Part shown: in pieces, positions 1-9,036 of the stretch
Position numbering within the stretch: position 1 is the stretch's first letter
How the letters are laid out: each line of letters opens with the position of its first letter
Origin: Pseudomonas sp. GD04019
GTDB taxonomy: Bacteria > Pseudomonadota > Gammaproteobacteria > Pseudomonadales > Pseudomonadaceae
Assembly (NCBI RefSeq): GCF_029837695.1
Contig: NZ_JAOEEA010000007.1
Coordinates: 217,249 to 281,248, forward strand
Reading direction: 5' to 3'
Length of the DNA: 64,000 bases
The notes under the pieces: model-generated
Told to the model about the DNA's origin: nothing
The model's database searches: none
What the model saw: the letters and a program-made list of their open reading frames with translations, nothing else
Translations under genes and position numbers: made by a program

Positions 1-202
1 CGAGCTCGATGCTGCCCTTGGCGGCAGTGATATGGATGCGCACGTCGTCGCTCATATGCGCCAGGGTGGCGTCGATATCGCGCTGCGAGGCGGCGGCCGC
101 TATCTGGTCGTACAGGTTGCGGATGTTGTTCTCGGTCAGCGCCGGATCGGCGTGAACCAGCGGGGCGAACAGGCAGAGCAGGGACAGCGCGAGCTTTTTC
201 AT
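1..202 (-). CDS. Small exported protein, N-terminal part only
   Basis: The minus strand opens with ATG at 202 behind an AAGGAAGG ribosome site and reads out of the window at base 1. The first 18 or so residues (MKKLALSLLCLFAPLVHA) form a standard signal peptide with a VHA cleavage site, so the product is probably periplasmic. About 49 further residues are visible, including a helix that ends in a DIDATLAHMSDDVRIHI-like stretch. That pattern is reminiscent of SnoaL/NTF2-like small-domain proteins, but too little is present to assign a family. It is separated from the GST gene by about 90 bp. Confidence 0.7.
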   Translation of the reverse strand, partial: MKKLALSLLCLFAPLVHADPALTENNIRNLYDQIAAAASQRDIDATLAHMSDDVRIHITAAKGSIEL

Positions 203-291
203 CGACCTTCCTTGTGGAGCGCGGTTACGGATGGCCGATGCTAGCGGCATCGCGCCGGCAAAAGGAACCCCACCGTGATGCAAGCTGCGGA

Positions 292-951
292 TCAGTCCCG
301 GTCCGGTGCGCCCAGCGGGAAGAACGCCCGGTAGGGCCGGGCCTCGTCCACCGCGCGGGCGAACGACGGTCGCTGCAGCAGGTGCTGGCGATAGGCGCGC
401 ACCCGGGGGAAGGCTTCGCTGATCGGCTGGGTCCAGTCGGCATAGAAGAGGAAGGGCGCTGCCGCGCAGTCGGCCAGGCTGAAGCTGTCGCCGGCGGCCC
501 AGGTGCGGCCCTGCAGGCGCTGCTCCAGCCAGGCGTAGGCGGTATCCAGCATGCGCCGCGCCTCGCTCACGCCGTAGGCGTCGCGATCATCCGGCGCGCG
601 CAAGGCATCGAACACGCACTTCTGCTGCGGGCTGGAGATGTAGTTGTCGAACACCCGGTCCATAAAGCGCACTTCCAAGGCTTGATTCGGATCGTCCGGA
701 ATCAGCCGCACCGGCCCCGGGCGATTCAGCTGCAGGTGCTCGATGATGATGCTCGACTCCACCACCATCTGCCCGTCGTCCACCAGCAGCGGGAAGCGGC
801 GCATGGGCCATAGCTCGCCGAGGCGCTGCATGTGCTGTGGCTGCTCGGGTGCCAGCAGGCGGTACTCGAAGGGGATGGCGTTCTCGTAGAGGGCGATCAG
901 CACCTTCTGGCAGTAGGAGGAGAAGGGGTGAGCGTAGAGTTCCAGGGCCAT
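292..951 (-). CDS. Glutathione S-transferase family protein
   Basis: The 219-residue product has the two-domain GST layout. The thioredoxin-like N-terminal domain (residues 1-80) starts LELYAHPFSSYCQKVLIAL, with SSYCQK at the active-site position and the VESSIIIEHL glutathione-binding segment near residue 65. The helical C-terminal domain contains the N-capping FSLADCAAAPFL motif around residue 160. It probably conjugates glutathione to, or reduces, small electrophiles in the cytoplasm; the substrate is unknown. It lies 50 bp downstream of a LysR regulator on the same strand and may be cotranscribed with it. Full length for the family. Confidence 0.9.
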   Translation of the reverse strand: MALELYAHPFSSYCQKVLIALYENAIPFEYRLLAPEQPQHMQRLGELWPMRRFPLLVDDGQMVVESSIIIEHLQLNRPGPVRLIPDDPNQALEVRFMDRVFDNYISSPQQKCVFDALRAPDDRDAYGVSEARRMLDTAYAWLEQRLQGRTWAAGDSFSLADCAAAPFLFYADWTQPISEAFPRVRAYRQHLLQRPSFARAVDEARPYRAFFPLGAPDRD

Positions 952-1001
952 GCGGTGGGTCTCCGTCTAGGTGGTTTGCTCTTGGTCGAACGGCGATGGC
1001 C

Positions 1002-1904
1002 TCAATCGACAGGCTGCTGATTTTCCTGCGCCGTTTCTTCCGCCAGCCAGTTCAGCAGCGCCTTGATCGCCGGCTGGCGCTCGCGCCCTGGCACGCACAG
1101 GGCCAGGTAGCGCGCGCCGGGCAGGCTGATATCGGCACGATAGGGCTGCAGCAGGCCACTGGCCAAGCTGTCGGAGACCAACACCGAGCTGGCCAGCACC
1201 AGGCCCTGGCCAGCGATGGCGGCCTGCAGGGCGTAGTGCTCGTCCGGATAGTCGCGGCGCATGGCGCTGGCTATCCAGCCTTCGTTCGCCTCGGCCGCCC
1301 AGGTTTCCCAGGCCGGCAGGCCGGACAGCGGTGCCTCCCAGCCCACGCCGATCAATTCAGGCCGCTGTGCGGGCAGGCGCTCCAGCAGCTGTGGTGCGGC
1401 GTAGGCGGCGAAGCGCTCCTCCAGCAGCGCTTGCTGGTACAGCTGCGGGTAATCACCCAGGCCGCAGCGGATGGCCAGGTCGATGCTGGCGTCGCGCTGC
1501 AGGTCGACCAGCTCGTTGCTGGTTTCGATGCGCACGCGGATGCCCGGATGGCGGCGGTAGAAGCGACCGAGGCGGGGGATCAGCCAGAGCGCGGCGAAGG
1601 CCGGCATGGTGCTGAGGCTCAGGCTCTGCTCGCCGGCCTGCGGACGCAGTGCCTCCAGACTGCGGTCGATCTCCAGCAGGGCGCCGTGCAGGCTGCGGCG
1701 CAAACGCTCGCCGGCCTCGGTCAGGCGCACGCCGCGACCCAGGCGCTCGAACAGCAGACTGCCGAGCCACTGCTCCAGGCCACGGATCTGGTGCGACACG
1801 GCGGTGGGCGTGACATTCAGCTCCAGCGCCGCAGCACGGAAGCTGGCCAGGCGCGCGGCGGATTCGAAGGTGCGCAGGGCGGTGAGGGGCAGGCGGGCGA
1901 ACAT
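1002..1904 (-). CDS. LysR-family transcriptional regulator (GcvA-like)
   Basis: The 300-residue protein has an N-terminal winged helix-turn-helix (PLTALRTFESAARLASF, then VTPTAVSHQIRGLEQWLG) and a periplasmic-binding-like effector domain from about residue 95. The HTH has the GcvA/AmpR-subgroup look. It is divergent from the PACE pump gene at 2034 across a 129-bp gap, and upstream of the GST gene on its own strand, so either or both are plausible targets. Divergent LysR regulators next to PACE pumps are a known arrangement (AceR-AceI in Acinetobacter); regulation here is inferred from position only. Confidence 0.9.
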   Translation of the reverse strand: MFARLPLTALRTFESAARLASFRAAALELNVTPTAVSHQIRGLEQWLGSLLFERLGRGVRLTEAGERLRRSLHGALLEIDRSLEALRPQAGEQSLSLSTMPAFAALWLIPRLGRFYRRHPGIRVRIETSNELVDLQRDASIDLAIRCGLGDYPQLYQQALLEERFAAYAAPQLLERLPAQRPELIGVGWEAPLSGLPAWETWAAEANEGWIASAMRRDYPDEHYALQAAIAGQGLVLASSVLVSDSLASGLLQPYRADISLPGARYLALCVPGRERQPAIKALLNWLAEETAQENQQPVD

Positions 1905-2033
1905 GGGCGGCTCGTCGATAGGTGAGTTGGATTCATCCTGGCGAACTATAGGTCATTTGTCCGCGTGCCCGATCATCAATAGATTCAGCGTCACGGCGAG
2001 CTGCTCATGGTTCGGCCACGGGTGAGGTGAACT
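1905..2033. promoter_or_regulatory. Divergent lysR / PACE-pump intergenic region
   Basis: This 129-bp gap must hold both promoters and probably the LysR operator. I see no clear sigma-70 pair. The pump gene has a good ribosome site (GGTGAGG) six bases before its ATG at 2034. Confidence 0.4.
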
Positions 2034-2468
2034 ATGCAAGGCGCAAAACGCAAGGTGGTCCAGGCGCTGCTCTACGAGTTGATCGGCGCGCTGTTCGTAT
2101 CGCCGGTGATCGCCTTCGCCTTCGACGAGAGCATGGTCTACTCCGGCACCCTGGCGCTGCTGCTGTCGCTGGTGGCGCTGAGCTGGAACATGCTATTCAA
2201 CGGCCTGTTCGAGTACTGGGAAGCCCGGCAGAAGCGGCGTACCCGCACCCTGGGGCGGCGCCTGCTGCATTCGCTGGGTTTCGAGGGCGGCCTGGCGCTG
2301 ATGCTGGTGCCGTTGATGGCCTGGTGGCTGGATATCTCCTGGTGGCAGGCACTGGTGGCCGATCTGGGGCTGCTGCTGTTTTTCTTCTTCTATGCCTTCG
2401 CGTTCCAGTGGGCGTTCGATCTGCTGTTCGGCGTGCCGAATTCGGCCGTCGAGATTTGCCAGGAATGA
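2034..2468 (+). CDS. PACE-family multidrug/biocide efflux transporter
   Basis: The 144-residue inner-membrane protein has four predicted transmembrane helices arranged as two tandem bacterial-transmembrane-pair repeats, the fold of the Proteobacterial Antimicrobial Compound Efflux family (AceI type). The hallmark acidic residue in helix 1 is present (YELIG, Glu15), as are SWNMLFN near residue 50, FEGGLAL starting repeat two, and FQWAFDLLFG at the end. Family members export chlorhexidine, acriflavine and polyamines using the proton gradient. The start at 2034 follows GGTGAGG. The divergent LysR gene is the likely regulator. Confidence 0.9.
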   Translation: MQGAKRKVVQALLYELIGALFVSPVIAFAFDESMVYSGTLALLLSLVALSWNMLFNGLFEYWEARQKRRTRTLGRRLLHSLGFEGGLALMLVPLMAWWLDISWWQALVADLGLLLFFFFYAFAFQWAFDLLFGVPNSAVEICQE

Positions 2469-2618
2469 GCTGATCGGACCCCTTGCTTGCTCCGTATTGC
2501 CTGTCGGCAAGGTGCCGACGCGTTGGCAGACTAGTTGACCGAGTGGACCGGTTCGCTGGACGTGCCGCTGTGCTGGGCTAGGGTAATGAAGAACAGCTAG
2601 CGGCAACTGGACGCCTCT

Positions 2619-3095
2619 ATGGACAGATTTTCTGTGCTGCCTTTCCGGCTAGCGGGGCAGCATCTGGCGGTACCTCTGGAAAACGTGATCCGGGTGATCC
2701 CGGCACTGCGCTGCACACCGTTGCCGGGCGCGCCGCAGACCGTTCTCGGCCTGGCCAATGTGCGGGGGCAGATAGTCCCGGTAGTGGATCTGGCACGGCG
2801 CTTCGCCTGGTCGGCGGCACCGCTCGCGCTATGGCAGCCGTTCCTCTGGTTGCGCAGCCGCACGCGCGAACTGCTGGTGCCGGTCGATGGCGTGGAGACG
2901 GCGACCCAGTGCTCCGCCACGGATGTGGTCGATTCGGCGCAGCCCCAGGTGCCCAGCGAGATAGTGCGCGGCGTGCTGCGTACCGAAGAGGGCATGCTGC
3001 TGATCCAGGACGTCGAGCAACTGCTGACCGACGCCGACGAACTCGAACTGCAGCGTGCCCTGGATGCCCGCGGAGCGGACCATGCGCCAGGCTGA
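2619..3095 (+). CDS. cheW: CheW-like scaffold protein (first)
   Basis: The 158-residue protein is a single CheW domain: LAVPLENVIRVIP, then the VLGLANVRGQIVPVVDL core motif, then a beta-barrel end near residue 140. It should couple the membrane chemoreceptor to the CheA kinase encoded downstream. It is the first gene of the operon and corresponds in position to wspB. The ribosome site is weak. Its last 14 bases overlap cheR, which implies translational coupling. The preceding 150 bp (2469-2618) hold no gene and presumably the operon promoter. Confidence 0.9.
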   Translation: MDRFSVLPFRLAGQHLAVPLENVIRVIPALRCTPLPGAPQTVLGLANVRGQIVPVVDLARRFAWSAAPLALWQPFLWLRSRTRELLVPVDGVETATQCSATDVVDSAQPQVPSEIVRGVLRTEEGMLLIQDVEQLLTDADELELQRALDARGADHAPG

Positions 3096-4566
3096 GTCGA
3101 TCTGTTCGCCGCGGCTGCTGGAGGTGCTGGTGAGCAAGGTGCACCAGCACCTGGGCATGGACTTCAGCGGGGCGCGTCGTCCAGAACTGCTGCGGCGCCT
3201 GCGTCAGCTGGCCGTGGAGCAGGGGCGTGATCCGGCTGCCTGGCTGGAGAGCCTGGCCTTCGCCGATTGGGACGATGCACAGATCCAGGCCCTGATTCCC
3301 GCCTTCAGCGTCGGCGAAACCTACTTCCGCCGTGATGCCGAGGCCCTCGACTGGCTGGCCCGCCACCATCTGGCGCCGCTGCTGCAGCGCCGCCGCGCCG
3401 CTGGCCAGCGCTATTTGCGGGTGTGGAGCGCGGCCTGCTGCACCGGCGAGGAGGCCTACAGCCTGCTGTTCCTGCTCGACGGGATGCTGGGCGCCGAAGC
3501 ATCCAGCTGGACGCTGGAACTGCTGGCCAGCGATATCAATGCCGGTTTCCTCGCCCGTGCCGAGCAGGGGCGTTACGGGCAGAACGCCTTTCGGCGCAAC
3601 GAGGAGGCGTTCCGCGCCCGCTATTTCCAGGCCGATGAGCGCAGCTGGCGGGTACGCCCAGAATGGCGCGGCCGCATCCACTTCCTGCGCCACAACCTGG
3701 CCGACAAGGCGCTGCCCAACCCCGGCCGCGGGTTGGCCGGGGTCGACCTGATCCTCTGTCGCAACGTGCTGATGTACTTCTCCATCGAACATGCCACGGC
3801 CGCGCTGCGCCGCTTGCTGGCCTGCCTCAGCGACGACGGCATCCTGGTGCTCAGCGCAGTGGAGGCCGGCCTCGCGACCCAAGCCGGGCTGAGCGGTTTC
3901 TGGGCCGGTAACAACTATGCGCTGGCGGCAGGCGCCGCCTTGCGGGCATCGCCGCCGGCGGCCAAAACGCAGCCCACGCCACCCGCGGTGGCGCAATTCA
4001 AGTTCGTACCAGCCGTGCTTCCCGAACTTGTTGCCAGCGCGCCGGCGCAGGTCAAACCCGACGCCCTGTGGCAAGACGCCGAGGCAGCCTTGGCCCAGGG
4101 CCGCATGGAGCGGGTGCGGGAACTGCTGGACGCCTACCTGGCGCAACCCGGGCTGGCCCCGGCCAAGCGCTACGACGCCTGCCTGCTGATGGCACGCAGT
4201 TGGGCCGATCAGCAACGCAGCGGCGAGGCCAGGGAATGGCTGCAGCGCGCCCTCGATCTGGAGGCCGCGGCGCTGCCGGCCTATTGGCTGCAGGCGCTGC
4301 TGGCCCGCCAGGAGGGCGACGTAACGGCGGCACTGCAGGCGCTGCACAAGGCGCTCTACCTGGACCCGGACTGCACGATGCTGCACTTCCAGCAGGGCTT
4401 GCTGCTGCGCGAGGCCGGGCGCCGCCAGGCCGGCGACAAGGCCCTGCGGGTCTGCGTGGGGCAACTGCAGTCCTGTGCCGCCGATGCGCAGTTGCCGCTC
4501 GGGGACGGCCTCAGCGCCGGCCAGCTGCGCCGGCTCTGTGAACAATTGCTGGAGGACCGCGCATGA
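3082..4566 (+). CDS. cheR: CheR-type MCP methyltransferase with C-terminal TPR region
   Basis: The 494-residue protein methylates glutamates of the chemoreceptor using S-adenosylmethionine. The CheR methyltransferase domain covers about residues 10-270, with the SAM motif WSAACCTGEEAYSLL and the CRNVLMYFS motif. After a proline/alanine-rich linker there is a TPR-like helical region (residues 330-490, repeats such as AEAALAQGRMERVRELL). This CheR-TPR layout is that of WspC, a methyltransferase that does not need a receptor pentapeptide tether. I chose ATG 3082 over an in-frame codon at 3055 because it follows GGAGCGG. The stop overlaps the next gene by ATGA. Confidence 0.9.
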   Translation: MRQAESICSPRLLEVLVSKVHQHLGMDFSGARRPELLRRLRQLAVEQGRDPAAWLESLAFADWDDAQIQALIPAFSVGETYFRRDAEALDWLARHHLAPLLQRRRAAGQRYLRVWSAACCTGEEAYSLLFLLDGMLGAEASSWTLELLASDINAGFLARAEQGRYGQNAFRRNEEAFRARYFQADERSWRVRPEWRGRIHFLRHNLADKALPNPGRGLAGVDLILCRNVLMYFSIEHATAALRRLLACLSDDGILVLSAVEAGLATQAGLSGFWAGNNYALAAGAALRASPPAAKTQPTPPAVAQFKFVPAVLPELVASAPAQVKPDALWQDAEAALAQGRMERVRELLDAYLAQPGLAPAKRYDACLLMARSWADQQRSGEAREWLQRALDLEAAALPAYWLQALLARQEGDVTAALQALHKALYLDPDCTMLHFQQGLLLREAGRRQAGDKALRVCVGQLQSCAADAQLPLGDGLSAGQLRRLCEQLLEDRA

Positions 4567-5171
4567 ACGAGACGAACAGCGTCGAGGAGCGCTGGACGCA
4601 GCTGCGCGAGCGCCTGGCGGAGTTCGAGCGGCGCATCGATCAGGGATTCTCCCCGGACCCCGGCGAGCAGCAGGAGCGCCTGCTGCAACGCACCCGCGAA
4701 TGGGCGCGCAGCGTCGAGGAAGCCCGGCCGGACAGCCTCATCGAGCTGCTCAGCTTCACCCTCGGCGAGGAGCTCTACGCCATCGAGACCGGCCATGTCG
4801 GCGCGGTGCTGCCATTGCCGCACTTCACCCCGCTACCGGGCACGCCGCCCTTCGTGCTGGGCATCGTCAACGTGCGTGGGCACATCGTCTCGGTGCTGGA
4901 CCTGCGGGTGTTCTTCGAGTTGCCGATCGAGGGGCTCTCCGACAAGAACTACCTGGTGGTGCTGCGCAACCAGGACATGGAATTCGGCCTGCTGGCCGAT
5001 CGCATCCGCGGTATCGAGCAGATCCCGCGCGACAGCCTGCAGGCGGGCCTGGCCAACCTGACCGGCATCCGCGCGAACTACCTGCTGGGGGTTACCGCGG
5101 AGCAGACCACGGTGCTGGATGGCGCGCGCCTGCTCGGTGATCCGAACCTGCGCATCCACGCCGACGACTGA
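4563..5171 (+). CDS. cheW: CheW-like scaffold protein (second, WspD-like)
   Basis: The 202-residue protein has an arginine/glutamate-rich alpha-helical N-terminal extension (residues 1-55) ahead of a full CheW domain (VLGIVNVRGHIVSVLDLR near residue 100). The extension and the position directly after cheR match WspD. Two CheW proteins in one system usually give different contacts between receptor and kinase. Translation is coupled to cheR by the ATGA overlap at 4563-4566. Confidence 0.9.
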   Translation: MNETNSVEERWTQLRERLAEFERRIDQGFSPDPGEQQERLLQRTREWARSVEEARPDSLIELLSFTLGEELYAIETGHVGAVLPLPHFTPLPGTPPFVLGIVNVRGHIVSVLDLRVFFELPIEGLSDKNYLVVLRNQDMEFGLLADRIRGIEQIPRDSLQAGLANLTGIRANYLLGVTAEQTTVLDGARLLGDPNLRIHADD

Positions 5172-5191
5172 CGACCCTGCAAGGAGGATTC

Positions 5192-6820
5192 ATGCTGGCA
5201 AACCTGTTGAACCTGCGTATCGGTAGCAAGCTGATGCTGGCCTTCGCCGCGCTGATCCTGGGTTTTGCGCTGCTGCTGTTCACCACGCTGGAGCAATTCG
5301 TCGCCCTGCAGAAGAGCGAGGAGGAGCAGTTCGCCCGGCGCTATGCGCGGGTGACCGACGTCAAGGACCTACTGATCAGCATCAACCTGCAGCGAGTGGA
5401 GATGCTCAGCGCCCTGGGCGGCGATGCCCAGGTGCTGGAGGAAAGCATTCGCGCCGGCAGCGAGCTGAATGATCGCCGCCTGGAGCGCCTGCAGGCGGCC
5501 GTGCAGGGCGACGAGATCACCATCGAGCTGCTCGAACAGATGCAGAGCCTGCGCGCCGGCTATATGCGCAGCCGCGACAACGAGGTGCTGCCGCTGCTGC
5601 AGGCCGGCAAGCTGGACGAGGTGCAGGCGCTGGTCGCCGGCCCGCAGCGGCAACGGGTGGAACGCCTGCATGACCTGGCTGAACAACTGGTGGCACGCAC
5701 CAACCAGCGCATCGCCGAGAGCACCGTGCAGTCGCAGCAGGCCCTGGAGGACCTGCGCAGCAGCATCTTCCAGGCCGGCCTGGCCCTGGTGCTGGGCGGC
5801 GCGCTGCTGGCCTGGCTGCTCAGCCGACATATCGCCCAGCCGCTGGCACGGCTGACCAACCTGGCCGAGCAGATCGGTCGCGGCGAGATTCCCCGCGAGC
5901 TGCCGGGGCATACGCGCCAGGACGAGGTCGGCCGTCTGAGCCATGCGTTCTTCAACATGAGCCAGTACCTGCGCGAGCTGGTCCAGGAGCTCGACGAAAG
6001 CATCTCGGTAGTGGCCAGCGCCAGCGAGGAGATCATCGCGGTCACCACCCAGGTAGCGGCCAGCACCCAGGAAACCGCCACGGCGATCAGCGAGATCGCC
6101 ACCACGGTGGAGGAGGTCAAGCAGACGGCGGTGTTGGCCGGCAACAAGTCGCAGTCGGTCAGCGAGAGTACCGAGCGTACCCGCCAGGTGGCGCAGAGCG
6201 GTCGTCAGTCGGTGGAGGAAACCCTGCGCGGCATGGGCCTGATCCGCGAACAGATGCAGGCGGTGGCCGAGAGCATCATGCGCCTGGGCGAGCAGAGCCA
6301 GACCATCGGCGAGATCGTCGCCTCGGTCAACGACCTGGCCGAGCAATCCAACCTGCTCGGCGTGAATGCCTCGATCGAAGCGGTCAAGGCCGGCGATGCG
6401 GGCAAGGGTTTCTCGGTGGTGGCGCAGGAGGTCAAGACCCTCGCCGACCAGTCCAAGCAGGCCACCGCCCAGGTGCGTGGCATCCTCGGCGACATCCAGA
6501 AGGCCATGACCAAGGCGGTGATCCTCGCCGAGGAGGGCAGCAAGTCGGTGGAGGGCGGCTACCAGCGCGCCCAGGTCAGTGGCGAGGCGATCCGCACCCT
6601 GGGCAGCAGCGTGGAGGAGTCCAGCGAGATCGCCCTGCAGATCGCCGCCACCAGCCAGCAGCAGATGATCGGCATGGACCAGATCGGCAGCGCCATGGAG
6701 AACATCCGCCAGGCCAGCCAGGACAATGTGGCTGGCGCGCGGCAGGTGGACATGGCGGCGCGCAACCTGCACCAGCTCGGCCTCAAGCTCAAGGGCCTGG
6801 CGGCCCGGTTCAAGCTGTGA
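5192..6820 (+). CDS. Methyl-accepting chemoreceptor (MCP) with four-helix-bundle sensor
   Basis: The 542-residue receptor has a short cytoplasmic start, TM1 (about 14-34), a roughly 150-residue all-helical periplasmic domain of 4HB_MCP type, TM2 (about 189-211), HAMP (212-265) and a cytoplasmic coiled-coil signalling domain. The hairpin tip is non-standard: LAEQSNLLGVNASIEAVKAG instead of the common [21 protein letters not shown], similar to receptors of Wsp/ACF-class pathways. There is no C-terminal CheR-binding pentapeptide; the protein ends ARFKL. It follows GGAGG at 5180 by 20 bp. In wsp clusters the receptor is first; here it is fourth. Confidence 0.92.
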   Translation: MLANLLNLRIGSKLMLAFAALILGFALLLFTTLEQFVALQKSEEEQFARRYARVTDVKDLLISINLQRVEMLSALGGDAQVLEESIRAGSELNDRRLERLQAAVQGDEITIELLEQMQSLRAGYMRSRDNEVLPLLQAGKLDEVQALVAGPQRQRVERLHDLAEQLVARTNQRIAESTVQSQQALEDLRSSIFQAGLALVLGGALLAWLLSRHIAQPLARLTNLAEQIGRGEIPRELPGHTRQDEVGRLSHAFFNMSQYLRELVQELDESISVVASASEEIIAVTTQVAASTQETATAISEIATTVEEVKQTAVLAGNKSQSVSESTERTRQVAQSGRQSVEETLRGMGLIREQMQAVAESIMRLGEQSQTIGEIVASVNDLAEQSNLLGVNASIEAVKAGDAGKGFSVVAQEVKTLADQSKQATAQVRGILGDIQKAMTKAVILAEEGSKSVEGGYQRAQVSGEAIRTLGSSVEESSEIALQIAATSQQQMIGMDQIGSAMENIRQASQDNVAGARQVDMAARNLHQLGLKLKGLAARFKL

Positions 6821-6827
6821 GGCGCCC

Positions 6828-9026
6828 GTGAGCTTCGATCGCGACGCACTCAGGCAGCGGCTGCAGGCGAGCTTCCGCGCCGAGGCGGACGAGCGCCTGG
6901 CGATCCTCGCCGACACCCTGGCCAACTGGCGCGAGGGCGGCGCCAGCGAGCAGGGCATCGAGTCGCTGTTTCGCGAGGTACACAGCATCAAGGGTGCCTC
7001 GCGGGCCGCCGGGATCGGCGAGATCGAGCGCATCTGCCACGCCTGGGAAAGCCTGCTTGGCGCCGTGCGCCACGCCGATATCGAGCTGACGCCGGAACGG
7101 GTGGACCTGTGCCGCCTGACCCTCAAGCTGGTGCAGCGCCTGCACGCCGGTCAGGAGGTGGATAGCTACGAACTGGCGCAGATGATCGACAGCCTCAACG
7201 ACAGCACCCTGGGCCAGGAGGTGGAGCTGCCGGTGGTGGAGGCGCCGATCCCCGAGCTGCCGCAGGACCCGACCACCGTGCGCGTGGCCACCGAGCGCCT
7301 GGACGCACTGCTGTTCCACAGCGAGGTGCTGCTGCAGCACAAGCTGGAGGCCCAGGCCCACGCGCGCAGCCTGCAGGAACATGCGCTGGCCTTCGAGCCG
7401 CAGCGGACCAAACGCATGCTCGGCTCCGGCGCGCTCAAGCAGCTGCGCGAGAGCCTCGATGAGCTGCCGGGCAGCGCCCAGGACGGCCTCAAGAGTGTGC
7501 TCGATTACCTCGACTGGAGCCTGTCGCAGCTCGACCGCCTGCATTTCGGTGCCGCCCGCCTGGCCAAGTCCGGAACCCAGCTGGCCCTGGGGCTGGCGCA
7601 GTTGTCCGACGCGCTGACCGGCGAGATGCAGGGCGCGCTGCTGCTGTCCGGCAGCAGTTTGCTCGAAGGTGTGCCGGCCATGGTCCAGGACATCGCCAGC
7701 CAGGCCGGCAAGCGCGCGGAACTGCAGGTGCGCGGCGAGAGCCTGCAGATCGACAAGCGCATCCTCGACGAGCTGCGCATCGTCCTCACCCACCTGTTGC
7801 GCAACGCCATCGACCACGGCCTGGAGACCCCGGAACAGCGCAGCGGCCAGGGCAAGAATCCGGTGGGCAAGCTGCTGGTGGAGCTGATCCAGGAATCGGC
7901 GGACCGCTTCGAGCTGCGGGTCAGCGACGATGGCGCGGGCATCGATCCTGCCGGGTTGACGGCCAAGGCATTGGCTGCCGGCCTGATCGGCGCAGAGCAG
8001 GCGCAGGCCATGGGCGAACGCGAGGCGCTGGGGTTGATCTTCCTGTCCGGCCTGTCCACCAGCGGCATGATCACCGACATCTCCGGCCGCGGCCTGGGCA
8101 TGGCCATCGTGCAGGACACGGTGGAGCGCCTCGGCGGGCGCATCGAGCTGGATTCCACGCGAGGTGCCGGCACCTGTTTCCACCTGCACCTGCCGCTCAG
8201 TCTGTCCACCTTCCGCGCCGTGATCGTGCGCAACGCCGAGCGGGTGTTCGCCGTGCCGGCCCTGGCGGTGGAGCGTTGCCTGCGTCTGCCGGCGAGTGCC
8301 ATCCGCACTTTGGAGAATCGCCCGTCGGTGGCCTTCGAAGGCGAGGTACTGCCGCTCTGGCCGCTGGCCGATGTACTCGGCCTGGCGCAGCCGCCGATCA
8401 TCGCCAGCGAGCTGACGCTGCTGCTGCTCAAGGTGCGCGGCGAGCGTTTCGTGCTGCTAGTGGAGGAGCTGCTGGGCGACCAGGAAATCATCGTCAAAAA
8501 CCTCGGCCGCCAGTTGCAGCGGGTGCGCAACCTGATGGGCGCCACCGTGCTCGGCGATGGTCAACTGGTGCCCATCCTGCATCCCGCCGATCTCTATCGC
8601 AGCGCACTGGAGGCGCAGGACTCCAGCCTCAGCCAGCAGGCGCAGCCGCGCCGCAGCGAGGTGGTGCAGCGCCTGCTGATCGCCGAGGACTCGTTTACTT
8701 CGCGGGGGCTGCTCAAGGCGATTCTGGAGGCGGCGGGCTACCGGGTGACCACCGCCAACGACGGCTTGGAGGCCTGGAATGCCTTGAAGCAGGGACAGTT
8801 CGACCTGCTGGTGTCCGACGTGGAAATGCCGCGTCTGGACGGTTTCACCCTGACCAGCCGCATCCGCGCCGACCGCACCCTGGCGGATCTGCCGGTGGTG
8901 CTGGTGACCGCCCTGCATTCCGCCGAGGACCGCGCCCGCGGTCTGGAGGCGGGGGCCAACGCCTATCTGGCCAAGAGCGGCTTCGAGCAGGACAACCTGC
9001 TAGAAGCCATTCGCCGGCTCATCTGA
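6828..9026 (+). CDS. cheA: Hybrid CheA histidine kinase with C-terminal receiver domain (WspE-like)
   Basis: The start is a GTG at 6828, seven bases after the MCP stop; the longer frame from 6726 lies inside the MCP gene and is rejected. The 732-residue kinase has an HPt domain with phospho-histidine in REVHSIKGASRAAG (about His52), no evident P2 domain, a P3 dimerisation helix pair, an HATPase domain with the N box HLLRNAIDHGLE and G boxes DDGAGI and GRGLGMAIV, a CheW-like P5 domain (about 470-600), and a receiver domain from about 610 with acceptor Asp in LLVSDVEMPRLDG. CheA fused to REC is the WspE architecture. It should phosphorylate CheB and the output protein. Confidence 0.93.
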   Translation: MSFDRDALRQRLQASFRAEADERLAILADTLANWREGGASEQGIESLFREVHSIKGASRAAGIGEIERICHAWESLLGAVRHADIELTPERVDLCRLTLKLVQRLHAGQEVDSYELAQMIDSLNDSTLGQEVELPVVEAPIPELPQDPTTVRVATERLDALLFHSEVLLQHKLEAQAHARSLQEHALAFEPQRTKRMLGSGALKQLRESLDELPGSAQDGLKSVLDYLDWSLSQLDRLHFGAARLAKSGTQLALGLAQLSDALTGEMQGALLLSGSSLLEGVPAMVQDIASQAGKRAELQVRGESLQIDKRILDELRIVLTHLLRNAIDHGLETPEQRSGQGKNPVGKLLVELIQESADRFELRVSDDGAGIDPAGLTAKALAAGLIGAEQAQAMGEREALGLIFLSGLSTSGMITDISGRGLGMAIVQDTVERLGGRIELDSTRGAGTCFHLHLPLSLSTFRAVIVRNAERVFAVPALAVERCLRLPASAIRTLENRPSVAFEGEVLPLWPLADVLGLAQPPIIASELTLLLLKVRGERFVLLVEELLGDQEIIVKNLGRQLQRVRNLMGATVLGDGQLVPILHPADLYRSALEAQDSSLSQQAQPRRSEVVQRLLIAEDSFTSRGLLKAILEAAGYRVTTANDGLEAWNALKQGQFDLLVSDVEMPRLDGFTLTSRIRADRTLADLPVVLVTALHSAEDRARGLEAGANAYLAKSGFEQDNLLEAIRRLI

Positions 9027-9036
9027 GGGGACGGTA

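Noticed and set aside
2617..4545. A 642-codon open frame on the minus strand across cheW and cheR
   Set aside because: It is the antisense shadow of the high-GC plus-strand genes, which carry clear CheW and CheR motifs; similar shadows lie opposite the MCP, CheA, NRPS and mexF genes.
6726..6827. Upstream extension of the CheA frame into the MCP gene
   Set aside because: The extension would encode an arginine/tryptophan-rich stretch unlike any HPt domain, and GTG at 6828 begins exactly where CheA similarity begins.
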